From assembly GCF_900142895.1 (NCBI RefSeq), contig NZ_LT670847.1:248001-312000 (forward strand): 64,000 nt of DNA, written 5' to 3'. The notes under the pieces were generated by a model. The model did not search any database and was not told the DNA's origin. It was given only the letters and a program-made list of their open reading frames with translations. Positions 1-8,499 of the stretch are shown piece after piece. The position numbers and the translations under genes were made by a program. Position 1 is the stretch's first letter. Each line of letters opens with the position of its first letter. The DNA comes from Vreelandella subglaciescola (GTDB lineage Bacteria; Pseudomonadota; Gammaproteobacteria; Pseudomonadales; Halomonadaceae).

Positions 1-228
1 TACTGCTCGGGGCAGCGTGGCACCAACGAAAACACCAACGGTTTGATTCGGCAGTATTTTCCGAAGGGGACTGACTTCCAGAAAGTCACGGATGGCGAGG
101 TACGACGCGTGGTCAATAAGCTGAATGACCGGCCGAGAAAGCGTCTCGGTTATCGCACTCCGGCACAGGTGTTTCTGGGCGAATACTCAGGCGCACTCAA
201 TACCGCAGGTGCTGCACTTATTGCTTGA
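1..228 (+). CDS. IS30-family transposase, C-terminal part (cut by window edge)
   Basis: The frame is open from the first base of the window, so the gene begins outside it. The visible 75 residues contain the IS30 C-terminal integrase signature: QRGTNENTNGLIRQYFPKGT followed by LNDRPRKRLGYRTPAQVF. IS30 transposases are about 320-380 aa, so roughly the last fifth is visible. The protein would cut and join DNA through a DDE domain; the terminal glutamate of the triad is the E of the TNENTNG motif. Whether the upstream part is intact cannot be seen. The right inverted repeat should lie just after the stop, but I could not place it without the left end. Confidence 0.85.
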   Translation, partial: YCSGQRGTNENTNGLIRQYFPKGTDFQKVTDGEVRRVVNKLNDRPRKRLGYRTPAQVFLGEYSGALNTAGAALIA

Positions 229-320
229 ATTCAGGATCTGTCATCGTGGCGATACGTGCATCGAAGCGGTCTGGATCTGACAGGTGGGTTAGCGCCGTAA
301 AACAGGATGGGGAGGAGCGC

Positions 321-710
321 ATGCATAAAGAACAGGACATTGAGATTAACTGCACCCGTGCCGGCCCCATGTTGATGAAGCTATTTCGGCACTGGCAAAT
401 ATCCACTGGCGAACAGCTCAGTTTACTGGGACTGCCCCAGGACGATCGAGCAGCCCTGGCCAAGTATCGCAACGGGCAGCCCATTGCCGACGACAGAGAC
501 AAAATGGAACGAGTAGGAATGCTCTTGGGTATTCATAAATCTCTTCGCTTGCTGTTCCCACATAACCGCGAGCTGGCCTATGGATGGATGACCCAGCCGA
601 ATCTGGCATTTCAGGGCGCAACCCCTGTAGAGCTCATCGGCGAGCAAGGTATGGCAGGGCTATCTATGGTGCAGGCTTATCTGGATGTTCAGAAAGCAGG
701 CAGTGTGTAG
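321..710 (+). CDS. Xre/MbcA/ParS-type antitoxin (DUF2384-like), orphan
   Basis: This 129-aa protein has the layout of Xre/MbcA/ParS antitoxins: an N-terminal helical DNA-binding part (about residues 20-70, with QLSLLGLPQDDRAALAKYR) and a C-terminal toxin-binding part rich in the family pattern LRLLFPHNRELAYGWMTQPN, then GATPVELIGEQGMAGL. The start at 321 is chosen because GGAGGAG lies 4-10 bases upstream; an upstream in-frame ATG at 225 overlaps the IS30 gene and has no such site. Members normally pair with a RES-domain toxin that attacks NAD. No RES gene follows here: the next 240 bases hold an IS630 scrap and an IS5-type element. The antitoxin therefore looks orphaned. Family assignment is from motif reading. 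Confidence 0.75.
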   Translation: MHKEQDIEINCTRAGPMLMKLFRHWQISTGEQLSLLGLPQDDRAALAKYRNGQPIADDRDKMERVGMLLGIHKSLRLLFPHNRELAYGWMTQPNLAFQGATPVELIGEQGMAGLSMVQAYLDVQKAGSV

Positions 711-754
711 CGATATGCCTCAAACAAAGCGCGTAAGGCACCGCGTTGCGATTC

Positions 755-889
755 ATGTCTGTTTACCGACCCGCTTACTCGCCAGAAATTAGCTTGATCG
801 AGATCTTTTGGCGGCAGGTCAAATACGACTGGCTGCCCCTGGAAGCATATTTATCGTTTGATTGGCTTCGCCGACGTAATCATCTTTGA
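755..889 (+). pseudogene. IS630-family transposase fragment (C-terminal DDE region)
   Basis: Read from 755, the translation contains VYRPAYSPEISLIEIFWRQ followed by VKYDWLPLEAYLSFDWL, ending in a stop at 887-889. This closely matches the C-terminal third of the IS630 transposase at 48330-49347 (SAYSPELNLIEILWRQMKY). The glutamate in the SLIE motif is the last acidic residue of the DDE triad. Nothing of the N-terminal two thirds is present and the end after FDWL diverges, so this is a dead remnant. Confidence 0.8.
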
Positions 890-940
890 TAAGCTAAGAT
901 GCTGAGGAGGCTAACTAACCCTTAGTCGGGCTGGCGGTGT

Positions 941-1801
941 TAGGGCGTGTTGACGTTTCATGGCAGGGGTATTGGCAGGATAGGGGCAAGCTCGCAGAAT
1001 AAAGGTTCCTACGCCAACAAACTGCAAGCCTGCCATGCCCCGACAAATGCTCACGGATGAACACTGGTCGAAGCTGAAACCTATCCTGCTTCAACAAGGT
1101 ATTTATGACAAGGCTGACTTGCGTACCACGGTGGAAGGCATCCTGTATCGGATGCGCACCGGCTGCCCGTGGCGGGATCTACCGGAGACGTTTGGCCCCT
1201 GGAATACGGTCTACAAGCGTTTTAACGCCTGGTCAGCGAGTGGAAAGCTGATGAGGATTTTCAACACGCTGGTGGAAGATCCTGATGTCGAGTGGCTGTT
1301 CATTGATGGCTCCTACGTCAAGGCTCATCAGGACAGCACAGGGGCTGCCACGGAAGACGCAGAAGCCATCGGCAAAAGTCGTGCAGGCAATACCAGCAAG
1401 ATCCACTTGACCGTGGATGCTTATGGGTTACCGATTGCCTTCAGGATAACCGGGGGTGAGGTGCACGACAGCACGGAAGCCCAGGCATTGATTGACGACT
1501 TGCCAGCAGGTGATGCGCTGGTGGCTGACAAGGGCTATGACAGTGAACGTATCCGTGAGCAGATCGAGGCCAAAGGCATGGCGGCGGTGATTCCACGCAG
1601 GCGTAACTCGAAAAAAGGAAATGCCAATCTGGACAGGGGGTTATATCGCTACCGGCATCTGGTTGAGAATGCCTTTGCTCGACTGAAACCGTATCGCGCC
1701 ATTGCGACGCGCTACGATAAGCTCAAGCGAAACTACGAAAGCATGGTGGCCTTGGCGTGCTGTTTGTTGTGGCTCCCAATGTGAAACGTCAACAGGCCCT
1801 A
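941..1801 (+). mobile_element. Complete IS5-family insertion sequence (single-ORF type)
   Basis: The ends are a near-perfect 20-bp inverted repeat: TAGGGCGTGTTGACGTTTCA at 941-960 and its complement at 1782-1801, with one mismatch (G/C at position 7). The repeat starts with TA at both ends, so the real element may be 943-1799 with a TA target duplication, as in IS5 elements of the IS427 kind. It holds one intact transposase gene. It lies directly downstream of the IS630 scrap, showing repeated insertion at this spot. Confidence 0.85.
1035..1784 (+). CDS. IS5-family transposase (DDE)
   Basis: This 249-aa transposase is full length for the single-ORF IS5 subgroup. The N-terminal domain of unknown function (DUF4096-like, about residues 5-80) has the pattern MRTGCPWRDLPETFGPWNTV. 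The DDE catalytic residues are visible: D in LFIDGSYVKAHQ (about residue 92), D in ALVADKGYDSE (about 170) and E in HLVENAFARLKPYRAIATR (about 215). The stop codon lies at the inner edge of the right inverted repeat. The reading frame is intact, so the element may be active. It is only loosely similar to the other IS5-type transposase at 36380-37233. Confidence 0.95.
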   Translation: MPRQMLTDEHWSKLKPILLQQGIYDKADLRTTVEGILYRMRTGCPWRDLPETFGPWNTVYKRFNAWSASGKLMRIFNTLVEDPDVEWLFIDGSYVKAHQDSTGAATEDAEAIGKSRAGNTSKIHLTVDAYGLPIAFRITGGEVHDSTEAQALIDDLPAGDALVADKGYDSERIREQIEAKGMAAVIPRRRNSKKGNANLDRGLYRYRHLVENAFARLKPYRAIATRYDKLKRNYESMVALACCLLWLPM

Positions 1802-2013
1802 GCTCTTAAAGAGAAAGTAAGCGGCTTGGGACAAGTATCGATGTGCCGTTCCCGATGAGATGAGAACCCTCTTTCTTCAGGGAGAAGGGTAGTCAAACCT
1901 TGGACTACTGTTGGGATGCGGTTGTTACCCTTCCTGTCTTGTTACTGTTTCCGCGGCTGCCTAAGCGCATGCCGTGTGTTAATTATTGTGCATTTATTGC
2001 TCGGGAGAGCCAC

Positions 2014-2607
2014 ATGTCCACACGCGAAGGTATCGCTGGGTACAACGATCAGACATCAGAAAGTGCCCGTATCAGCAGTCCGGCGCGTCGTCGGGTGCTC
2101 AAGCTGGGGGTCGCGGGTCTGGGCGTGGTGGCACTTTCAAGCCTGTCACTCTCGGCATTGGCGGCGAGCAATAAGTCAGAAAACGTCTCATCAGATCATC
2201 ATGATGACTCCACGTTCGCCGCTTTTATGACGCTGTCGGCGTGGCTCCTGAGCGACAAGGCCTTGGGCGAGCGCCTGGGGCAGCGGCTTTTCGAGGCGCT
2301 GGAACGCATCCCGGCGGATAACGTACCGGGCATGGAGCGCTTACCGGCCTTGAAGCAGAAGCTGTTGTCACTGGGTGAGACGCGCGACCACCTGACGGAA
2401 GATGACCTCGACGCGTCCGAGATGCAGCTGGTGCGTCGACTGCTACAGGCCTGGATGCTGGGAACGGTGGGTAATGCCATCGATGACCCGGCGGCCGAGG
2501 TGATCGCCTATGAGCATGCGGCCATGTATGCCGGCCCGCGTGACGTGCAGGTCGTGCGCACCTATTGCCCAAATCAGCCCGGATTCTGGGCCGAACGTCC
2601 TGCGTAG
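2014..2607 (+). CDS. Periplasmic sugar/alcohol dehydrogenase, small (gamma) subunit with TAT signal
   Basis: This 197-aa protein carries a twin-arginine signal (ARRRVLKLGVAGLGVVALSS, about residues 30-50) and the pattern of the FAD-dependent sorbitol/gluconate dehydrogenase small subunit: FMTLSAWLLSDKALGERLGQ, then LLQAWMLGTVGNAIDDP, ending with a stretch typical of these subunits (CPNQPGFWAERP). The start at 2014 has GGGAGAG just upstream; the longer frame from 1900 has none. The small subunit is thought to escort the flavoprotein subunit, which has no signal of its own, through the TAT pore and to stabilise it in the periplasm. The next two genes code for the flavoprotein and the cytochrome, forming the usual three-subunit complex. 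Confidence 0.85.
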   Translation: MSTREGIAGYNDQTSESARISSPARRRVLKLGVAGLGVVALSSLSLSALAASNKSENVSSDHHDDSTFAAFMTLSAWLLSDKALGERLGQRLFEALERIPADNVPGMERLPALKQKLLSLGETRDHLTEDDLDASEMQLVRRLLQAWMLGTVGNAIDDPAAEVIAYEHAAMYAGPRDVQVVRTYCPNQPGFWAERPA

Positions 2608-2728
2608 GCACGCTATACCGTCAGTTCTGCGCTGATGCTCGCTATTATACTTTTGCTGATCGCTTGACCCGTGTTCTATCCGGTTCAGGCTCACGCCCTA
2701 TAAAGAAGTCCTCTGAGGAGAAATCTGA

Positions 2729-4342
2729 ATGGCTGCGGAATCCCATTCGCACGATGCCGATGTCATTGTTGTCGGCTCTGGTGTTGCTGGCGCCCTGATT
2801 GCTCACCGGCTTGCCGAGGCAGGCAAATCGGTGATCATGCTTGAGGCTGGCCCGCGCATGCAGCGCTGGCAGATTGTGGAGCGCTTTCGCAATCAGGCCG
2901 ACAAGATGGACTTCATGGGCCCGTATCCGGCCAGCAAAGCCGCACCGCACCCGATGCTGTACGGCGATAATGCCGGCTATCTGGTACAGAAGGGCGAGCA
3001 GGCCTATGACGCCCAGTACATCCGCGCGGTAGGGGGCACCACATGGCACTGGGCGGCGGCCGCCTGGCGGTTTTTACCCCACGATTTCCGCCTGCACAGC
3101 GAGTATGGCGTGGGGCGGGATTGGCCGATCTCCTACGATGATCTGGAAGGCTATTACGTCCGTGCCGAAGAGGCGCTGGGCGTATGGGGCCCGAATGATA
3201 TCGATCTTGGCAGCCCGCGTAGTGCGGACTATCCAATGTCGCCGTTGCCGCTGTCGTGGAATGAGCGGCGTATTAGCGAGCGGATCAATCCGCACGGCTT
3301 TGACATGGTCACCGAGCCGGTAGCGCGCAACAGCCGGCCCTACGATGGCCGTCCGACCTGCTGCGGTAACAACAACTGCATGCCGATTTGTCCGATTGGC
3401 GCAATGTACTCCGGCATCATCCATGTCGAGAAGGCCGAGCGCGCGGGGGTGAAGCTGATCGATAATGCCGTGGTGCATCATCTGGAAAGCGGCGCCGACG
3501 GCAGCATTCGCGAGGTGCGCTATCTGGATCCTGAGGGTGAAGAGCATCGCCTGAGCGCACGCCGTGTGGTGTTGGCGGCCAACGGCATCGAGACGCCCAA
3601 GCTGCTGCAGATGTCGGTGAACGGCCATACGCCAAATGGGGTGGGCAACCAGAATGATATGGTTGGCCGTCACCTGATGGACCATCCGGGTACCGGCGTC
3701 AGCTTTTTGGCGGATGAAGCGCTCTGGGCGGGCCGTGGCCCACAGGAGATGACGTCGGTTATCACTTGGCGCGACGGCGATTTTCGCCGTGAGCATGCGG
3801 CCAAAAAACTGCACCTGTCGAATACCGCGCGCACCCAGCAGATGACCACCGAGGTGCTGTCCGAAACGCCTTTACGGCTGGGCGCCGACCTGCAGGCGCA
3901 GATCGACCATCGCGCCAGCCGCTTTGTGCAATTCGATAGCTTTCACGAGCTGTTGCCGGAGCCGAGCAACCGCATCACGCCCTCGAAAAAACGCGATGCG
4001 CTGGGCCTGCCGCGACCCGAATTCCGCTATGCGATAGATGATTACGTCAAACGCAGCGCCGTGCATACGCGCGAACAATATGCCCGTATCGCTAAGCTGA
4101 TGGGGGGCACGGACATCGAGTTTCGTGACGAATACTCCAACAACCAGCATATCTGCGGCACAACCCTGATGGGGGATGACCCGAAGACGTCCGTAGTGGA
4201 CCGCGATTGCCGCGTGCACGGCCATGACAATCTGTTTGTCGCCAGCTCCGGCTGCATGCCAACCGTTGGCTCGGTGAATTGCACCCTGACCCTCGCGGCC
4301 TTGTCGCTGCGTATCGCCGATCGGCTAGAACAGGAAATATGA
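2729..4342 (+). CDS. GMC-family flavoprotein dehydrogenase, large subunit (gluconate/sugar dehydrogenase-like)
   Basis: This 537-aa protein is a GMC oxidoreductase. The FAD-binding Rossmann motif is VVGSGVAGALIAHRLAEAGK near residue 12. A cysteine-rich stretch at about residues 209-230 (CCGNNNCMPICPIGAMYSG) is typical of membrane-associated gluconate and sorbitol dehydrogenases and may hold an Fe-S cluster. The C-terminal catalytic part has NNQHICGTTLMGDDPKTSVV and ASSGCMPTVGSVNCTLT. A GAGG site lies 9-13 bases before the ATG. It oxidises a sugar, sugar acid or polyol in the periplasm and passes electrons to the downstream cytochrome c. The substrate cannot be told from sequence. The stop codon overlaps the next start. 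Confidence 0.9.
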   Translation: MAAESHSHDADVIVVGSGVAGALIAHRLAEAGKSVIMLEAGPRMQRWQIVERFRNQADKMDFMGPYPASKAAPHPMLYGDNAGYLVQKGEQAYDAQYIRAVGGTTWHWAAAAWRFLPHDFRLHSEYGVGRDWPISYDDLEGYYVRAEEALGVWGPNDIDLGSPRSADYPMSPLPLSWNERRISERINPHGFDMVTEPVARNSRPYDGRPTCCGNNNCMPICPIGAMYSGIIHVEKAERAGVKLIDNAVVHHLESGADGSIREVRYLDPEGEEHRLSARRVVLAANGIETPKLLQMSVNGHTPNGVGNQNDMVGRHLMDHPGTGVSFLADEALWAGRGPQEMTSVITWRDGDFRREHAAKKLHLSNTARTQQMTTEVLSETPLRLGADLQAQIDHRASRFVQFDSFHELLPEPSNRITPSKKRDALGLPRPEFRYAIDDYVKRSAVHTREQYARIAKLMGGTDIEFRDEYSNNQHICGTTLMGDDPKTSVVDRDCRVHGHDNLFVASSGCMPTVGSVNCTLTLAALSLRIADRLEQEI

Positions 4343-5859
4343 GCATGAAGCAGCCAGATCGTAATGCCGTGAATGCTGAAAACCTTGCCAAGAAGCGCCC
4401 GCTAATTCGCTCGGCGTCTCATCGTCTGGGAAGCGCCATGCGTCTCGTCGCATTTGCCGGCGTGAGTACGCTGCTGCTCAGCGGCTGTGGCAATGATGCG
4501 GACGAGCACGACCAACAGGTGGAGGCTGACAAGGCCGCCACCAGTGACCCGACGCTGGTCAAGCAAGGCCTGTATATGGCCCGGGCCAGCGATTGTGCTG
4601 CCTGTCATACCACCGAAGGCGGCGAGAACTATGCGGGCGGTCTGGCGTTCGAGACACCGGTAGGCGAGATATTTTCGACCAATATCACGCCGGACGCCGA
4701 GCACGGCATCGGGGATTACACCCTTGATGACTACACCCGCGCATTGCGCGAAGGTAAAACGACCGATGGCCATCTGTATCCGGCCATGCCGTTTCCATCC
4801 TTCGCCCGGCTGACCGATGACGATATCGAGGCGCTCTACGCGTGGAACATGCACGAGGTGGCGCCCGATAGCACCCCGAACCGTGCAAGCGAGATTCCGT
4901 TCCCGCTCAACATGCGCTGGCCGATGTGGCTGTGGGAAAAGAGTTTCTCGTCGCTGGAACCATGGCAGGACGACGCGGAGCAGAGCGCCGAGTGGAATCG
5001 GGGGGCGTATCTGGTGCAGGGCCCCGGCCACTGCAGTAGCTGCCACACCGAGCGTGGTCTGGCCCTCCAGGAGAAGGCGCAGACTCAAGACGAAGACGGC
5101 TATCTGGGCGGTGCGATGATCGACGGCTGGCGCGCCTTCAATCTGACACCGGACGTAAAAGATGGTCTGGGCAGCTGGAGCGAGCAGGATATTGTCACCT
5201 ATCTCTCGACCGGCAACCTGCAGGGAAAGGCGCAGGCGGGCGGGCCGATGGCGGATGTCATCACCCACTCCACGCGTCATATGAGCGATGACGACCTGAA
5301 CGCCATGGCGGTGTATCTGACGTCGCTGCCGGCGCTGAACGGCGAGGGCGAGGCGGGTGACGCCGTCAATGACGACGACCGCGACGCCGAAAACCCGACC
5401 GCCACGCGTTTCAATCAGGGCGCACCGGCGGATGATGTGCTGGCGCTGCGGGGCCAGCCGCTAGATACGCGCTCAGATGACGAGAATCGTGTTGGCCAGC
5501 TAACCGACGCAACGGCTGGCGATCGCCTGTACCTCGGCCACTGCGCTGCGTGTCACGGCGCCAACGGTGGCGGCACACCGAATGGCGACTATCCGTCATT
5601 GTTCCACAACAGCGTTACCGGCAGCGTCTATGCGGATAACCTTGCGCAGGTCATCCTCAATGGCGTCGAGCGTGAGGGCAACGAGCATAGCGTGTTCATG
5701 CCGGCATTCGAGCGCCGCTTAACGGACGACGAGTTGATCAACCTGATGGATTATCTGGAGAATCGTTTCGGTAGAGATCAGCAAAAAACGTCGCTGGAAG
5801 CGCCCAATAGCCGTCGCCAGCAGCTGAACGATAAGCTCACGGACTGGCACGACGAGTAA
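4339..5859 (+). CDS. Triheme cytochrome c subunit of the dehydrogenase complex
   Basis: Three CxxCH haem motifs are visible: CAACH near residue 86, CSSCH near 232 and CAACH near 403, as in the gluconate/alcohol dehydrogenase cytochrome subunits. The start overlaps the upstream stop as ATGA, which favours translational coupling, and gives 506 aa. An internal ATG at 4438 would give a tighter lipoprotein signal (MRLVAFAGVSTLLLSGCGND, lipobox LSGC) and may be the true start. The protein would be anchored at the membrane and hand electrons from the flavoprotein to quinone or a terminal oxidase. The second half after about residue 340 has an acidic linker before the third haem. A strong hairpin follows the gene. 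Confidence 0.9.
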   Translation: MSMKQPDRNAVNAENLAKKRPLIRSASHRLGSAMRLVAFAGVSTLLLSGCGNDADEHDQQVEADKAATSDPTLVKQGLYMARASDCAACHTTEGGENYAGGLAFETPVGEIFSTNITPDAEHGIGDYTLDDYTRALREGKTTDGHLYPAMPFPSFARLTDDDIEALYAWNMHEVAPDSTPNRASEIPFPLNMRWPMWLWEKSFSSLEPWQDDAEQSAEWNRGAYLVQGPGHCSSCHTERGLALQEKAQTQDEDGYLGGAMIDGWRAFNLTPDVKDGLGSWSEQDIVTYLSTGNLQGKAQAGGPMADVITHSTRHMSDDDLNAMAVYLTSLPALNGEGEAGDAVNDDDRDAENPTATRFNQGAPADDVLALRGQPLDTRSDDENRVGQLTDATAGDRLYLGHCAACHGANGGGTPNGDYPSLFHNSVTGSVYADNLAQVILNGVEREGNEHSVFMPAFERRLTDDELINLMDYLENRFGRDQQKTSLEAPNSRRQQLNDKLTDWHDE

Positions 5860-5883
5860 AGCCAAACGCCAGCATCGTTCGGT

Positions 5884-5921
5884 CATCAGGGGCAGCCACG
5901 GGAACGTGGCTGCCCCTGATG
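5884..5921 (+). terminator. Hairpin after the dehydrogenase operon
   Basis: A perfect 17-bp stem (CATCAGGGGCAGCCACG at 5884-5900, complement at 5905-5921) closes a GGAA loop, 24 bases after the cytochrome stop. There is no T-run on the plus side, so it may act as a transcript-stabilising or weak terminator structure, or serve both strands since a convergent operon ends at 6024. Confidence 0.6.
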
Positions 5922-5980
5922 CGCTTGGGAAGGGCCGCAGAACGGGGCTATGATTTTACTCAGCATTGGTGTCCATTAAT

Positions 5981-6010
5981 TGTAGTGGCCAAAAATACTT
6001 GACCACTACA
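5981..6010. repeat. 30-bp imperfect palindrome, copy 1
   Basis: The sequence has arms TGTAGTGGCCAA and TTGACCACTACA (11 of 12 bases pair) around AAATAC. A second copy, 26 of 30 bases identical, is at 27496-27525. It lies between two convergent operons. It could be a dispersed intergenic repeat, a protein-binding site or the joined ends of a lost insertion sequence. Confidence 0.7.
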
Positions 6011-6023
6011 CTACTCGCTGGCG

Positions 6024-6920
6024 CTAGGTTGCAGCCCTTGATCCGGTGAGCGGCTGTGGGTTGCGGACCCGATGGCGGCGGAAAAATTTTCCACGCTCCG
6101 CTTTCTCCGCTTGCTGAAGCGCAGTCTCGGCCACCTTTGCAGGCGAGGCCAGGCCGAGCTCCTGCAGCACGGCCTCCGCGCGGGCTGCCCGCGCCTCGAA
6201 GGCGTGCAACGCCGCCAGGGTTTTCTCATCGAGGCGCCCTTGAGACTCAAAGTACTTCAGTCGCGGGTAGCGCCCTGCCAGCGCGACACCCCAATTAAGC
6301 GCAGGATCCCACCATGAATTGATGTCGCGATCCTTGCCCGTCGCGTGGTGCTCCAGCACGTCATTAAGTGCCCCGTCCAACAACTTCAGGTCGAAGTCGG
6401 TGCCTGGCACCGGGTCAGGTACAGCGTTAGGTGCCGGGCCATCGGGCGCCGCACCATAGGCGTCAACGCCCGTTCGCGAGGGCCCGGTACGAGTATCGCG
6501 ATAGCGTGCGAGCGTCATCATATCGCTCGCCAGCACCGGTTCGTTGACGGGCAGGCGGGTGGCCTCGGGATCCCCCATCAGCTGGCCCCAGGACATACGA
6601 ATGAAGGTGTGCTGGTCTTCCATTCCGGGACGGGTGCAGCGCAGCCCGATGGCATACGCCTCCAAGGGTTCCTGCAGGAACTGAAACCCGCTGTAGCGCG
6701 CCCAGCGGACCATCAGAAACTCATGTGCCGCGCCGCCGGGCAGATGGAAATCAACCTCTTGCAGGTAGTCCAGCACGATCTGAACCTGTTCATCCGACAA
6801 CTCGATGTCTTCGTGAAGGGGGTACATCCCTTCAAAGGTGTTGCGCACCGGTCTGGGTCGCGCGGCCATGTCAGCATCGAGCTCGGCCTGGGTACGTGGG
6901 CGTGTTTTTTGCAGAGTCAT
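6024..6920 (-). CDS. Conserved-looking protein of unknown function, partner of the molybdoenzyme
   Basis: I do not recognise this 298-aa protein. It has no signal peptide or membrane segment and so should be cytoplasmic. The N-terminal half has a compact pattern (LSDEQVQIVLDYLQEVDFHL, then AAHEFLMVRWARYSGFQFLQ); a proline-rich linker lies near residues 150-170; the C-terminal third is helical and charged (ARAARAEAVLQELGLASPAK). A good AGAGGAA site precedes the ATG. It is 48 bases downstream of the cytochrome b/molybdopterin fusion and runs the same way, so a role in assembling or serving that enzyme is possible but is inference only. Confidence 0.75.
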   Translation of the reverse strand: MTLQKTRPRTQAELDADMAARPRPVRNTFEGMYPLHEDIELSDEQVQIVLDYLQEVDFHLPGGAAHEFLMVRWARYSGFQFLQEPLEAYAIGLRCTRPGMEDQHTFIRMSWGQLMGDPEATRLPVNEPVLASDMMTLARYRDTRTGPSRTGVDAYGAAPDGPAPNAVPDPVPGTDFDLKLLDGALNDVLEHHATGKDRDINSWWDPALNWGVALAGRYPRLKYFESQGRLDEKTLAALHAFEARAARAEAVLQELGLASPAKVAETALQQAEKAERGKFFRRHRVRNPQPLTGSRAAT

Positions 6921-6968
6921 GGTGCTGTTTCCTCTTGTTCTCGCGGCCTGTCAGATTCTCGCGAACGG

Positions 6969-8486
6969 TCAGATCAACTGGTTGCGGTCAAAGAAGTCCG
7001 TGTCCTCGAAGTAGCCACCGCGGCCCTCAAGAATAATATCGTAACGGTTAACCACCTCAATACGTTCCAGCCACTTCAGGCTGCGAAACCCGGTCGACGT
7101 TTCCAGACGCAGCCGCACCGGGGCCCCATTTTTGGCCGGAATCTCGCCTTCGTCGTTAAGCTCGAAGGCAATCAGCGTCTGGGGCATCCGCGCCTCCACC
7201 ATGGGGGTGGATTCGTAGTAGGTTCCCCCCTCGTACAGGGCGTCATCGCGGCCCATGTTCTGGAAGCTTGTGTAGACGACGTCCGTCGCGCCGGGCAAGG
7301 GCTCCACCATGTCCAAAAGGTCTGACACGGTAATGCCGCGCCACCGCCCAATCGAGGTGAAGCCCTGTACACAGTGGTGCAGCGTCGTCTGGGAGTGGCC
7401 GGCGGCAAGCTCGCGAAGCTGCGCAACCGTCAGCGTCATCGGGCGCTCCACGTAGCCACCGATCTCGAGCACATAGTCGTCCTCGTAGCCGTTGGCCATA
7501 AGCGCCAGGTATTCGTCCGTTTCCGGTGGCCGCCCGCTGCCACGGAAGTGGTGGGTGGTGTTATCAAGCCCCACATCCTTGCCCGTGATATTCGAGCGAT
7601 CGTAGTGCATGCGCGCGGGCAGCCGGTACAGCAGATTGGACCACGGCCGCACAATCGTGTTGTGCAGCCTCTCAACGGCACGGCCGTCCGCCAACGACCA
7701 CCGCGTGGCGACCACGTGCAGGGTGACCACAAGGGCGAGGCCGATGGTGAAAATAGCGCCGCCCACCACGGGATCGTTGGAGTGCCCCAGCACCATCTTG
7801 GATGTCTCGTGCAGGTAGCCGTGAAGAAAAACCAACGGCACGTGTATAGCGAAGAATGCCAGATACCCCACAAGGCAAAAAAAGTGGACGCTACGGATCA
7901 CCTGGCGGCCACCCAGCGCACGGGTAATAAAAGAGCAAGAGTTGGCGATGGCTGGAGACTGAAAGGCACCCGTGATAATCACCAGCGGCGTCAGTATCAG
8001 TATCACAAACCCGTAGGACAGCTGCTGCAGGGCATTGAACACAGCCCCGTCAGCGACGTGGGGCATGGTAAAGGCGAGATAGGCCAGCATGTCCTGACCC
8101 GCCTGGGCAAACGTGTCCCAGCTGGTGGGCACGTAGCGCCGCCACTGGCCGGTCGCCAGCAGCAACACGAAGTAAATGAACCAGCAGGTAACAAATCCCG
8201 TTACCGTCATGAAGTGCCAATACCGCCCAAGCCCCAGCAGGCCACGCCCGGGGAGAGCAACGCGCGGGGAGTAGTCGTTGTACTCATCGCCCACCGTGTA
8301 GTACTTGTGCTTCGGTTCCTCCCGAATCGTAAACTGAGCCCAGGATGAGCCGGGCACGCTGTGCTGCGAGCGGTAAAGCTTGGGGTAGGAACCCAGAATC
8401 TCGAGGCCCGAGCGCACGAGAAATGAAATAAAGATGATATTGAGGAAGTGCTCCACACGAAGCCACCACGGAAATCCGAGATCCAT
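6969..8486 (-). CDS. Fused cytochrome b561-type membrane domain and sulfite-oxidase-like molybdopterin domain
   Basis: The 505-aa protein has two parts. Residues 1-280 form a multi-pass membrane cytochrome b domain with several candidate haem-ligand histidines (LRVEHFLNIIF, GRYWHFMTVTG, RSVHFFCLVGYLAFFAIHV). Residues 320-500 form an oxidoreductase molybdopterin-binding domain of the sulfite oxidase/MsrP type, with the Mo-ligand cysteine in TLHHCVQGFTSIGRWRGI (about residue 372) and the downstream pattern GAPVRLRLETSTGFRSLKWL. MsrP (YedY) and its haem subunit MsrQ (YedZ) are normally separate; here a different b-type domain is joined to the catalytic part. No TAT signal is seen, so the topology of the Mo domain is unclear. 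A likely substrate is a sulfoxide, sulfite or similar small oxidant; this is not decidable here. Confidence 0.85.
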   Translation of the reverse strand: MDLGFPWWLRVEHFLNIIFISFLVRSGLEILGSYPKLYRSQHSVPGSSWAQFTIREEPKHKYYTVGDEYNDYSPRVALPGRGLLGLGRYWHFMTVTGFVTCWFIYFVLLLATGQWRRYVPTSWDTFAQAGQDMLAYLAFTMPHVADGAVFNALQQLSYGFVILILTPLVIITGAFQSPAIANSCSFITRALGGRQVIRSVHFFCLVGYLAFFAIHVPLVFLHGYLHETSKMVLGHSNDPVVGGAIFTIGLALVVTLHVVATRWSLADGRAVERLHNTIVRPWSNLLYRLPARMHYDRSNITGKDVGLDNTTHHFRGSGRPPETDEYLALMANGYEDDYVLEIGGYVERPMTLTVAQLRELAAGHSQTTLHHCVQGFTSIGRWRGITVSDLLDMVEPLPGATDVVYTSFQNMGRDDALYEGGTYYESTPMVEARMPQTLIAFELNDEGEIPAKNGAPVRLRLETSTGFRSLKWLERIEVVNRYDIILEGRGGYFEDTDFFDRNQLI

Positions 8487-8499
8487 TGCGAAACCCTTG

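Noticed and set aside
7374..8348. Long plus-strand open frame (324 codons) across the molybdoenzyme gene
   Set aside because: It is antisense to the cytochrome b/molybdopterin fusion, has no family resemblance and arises from the high GC of the coding strand.
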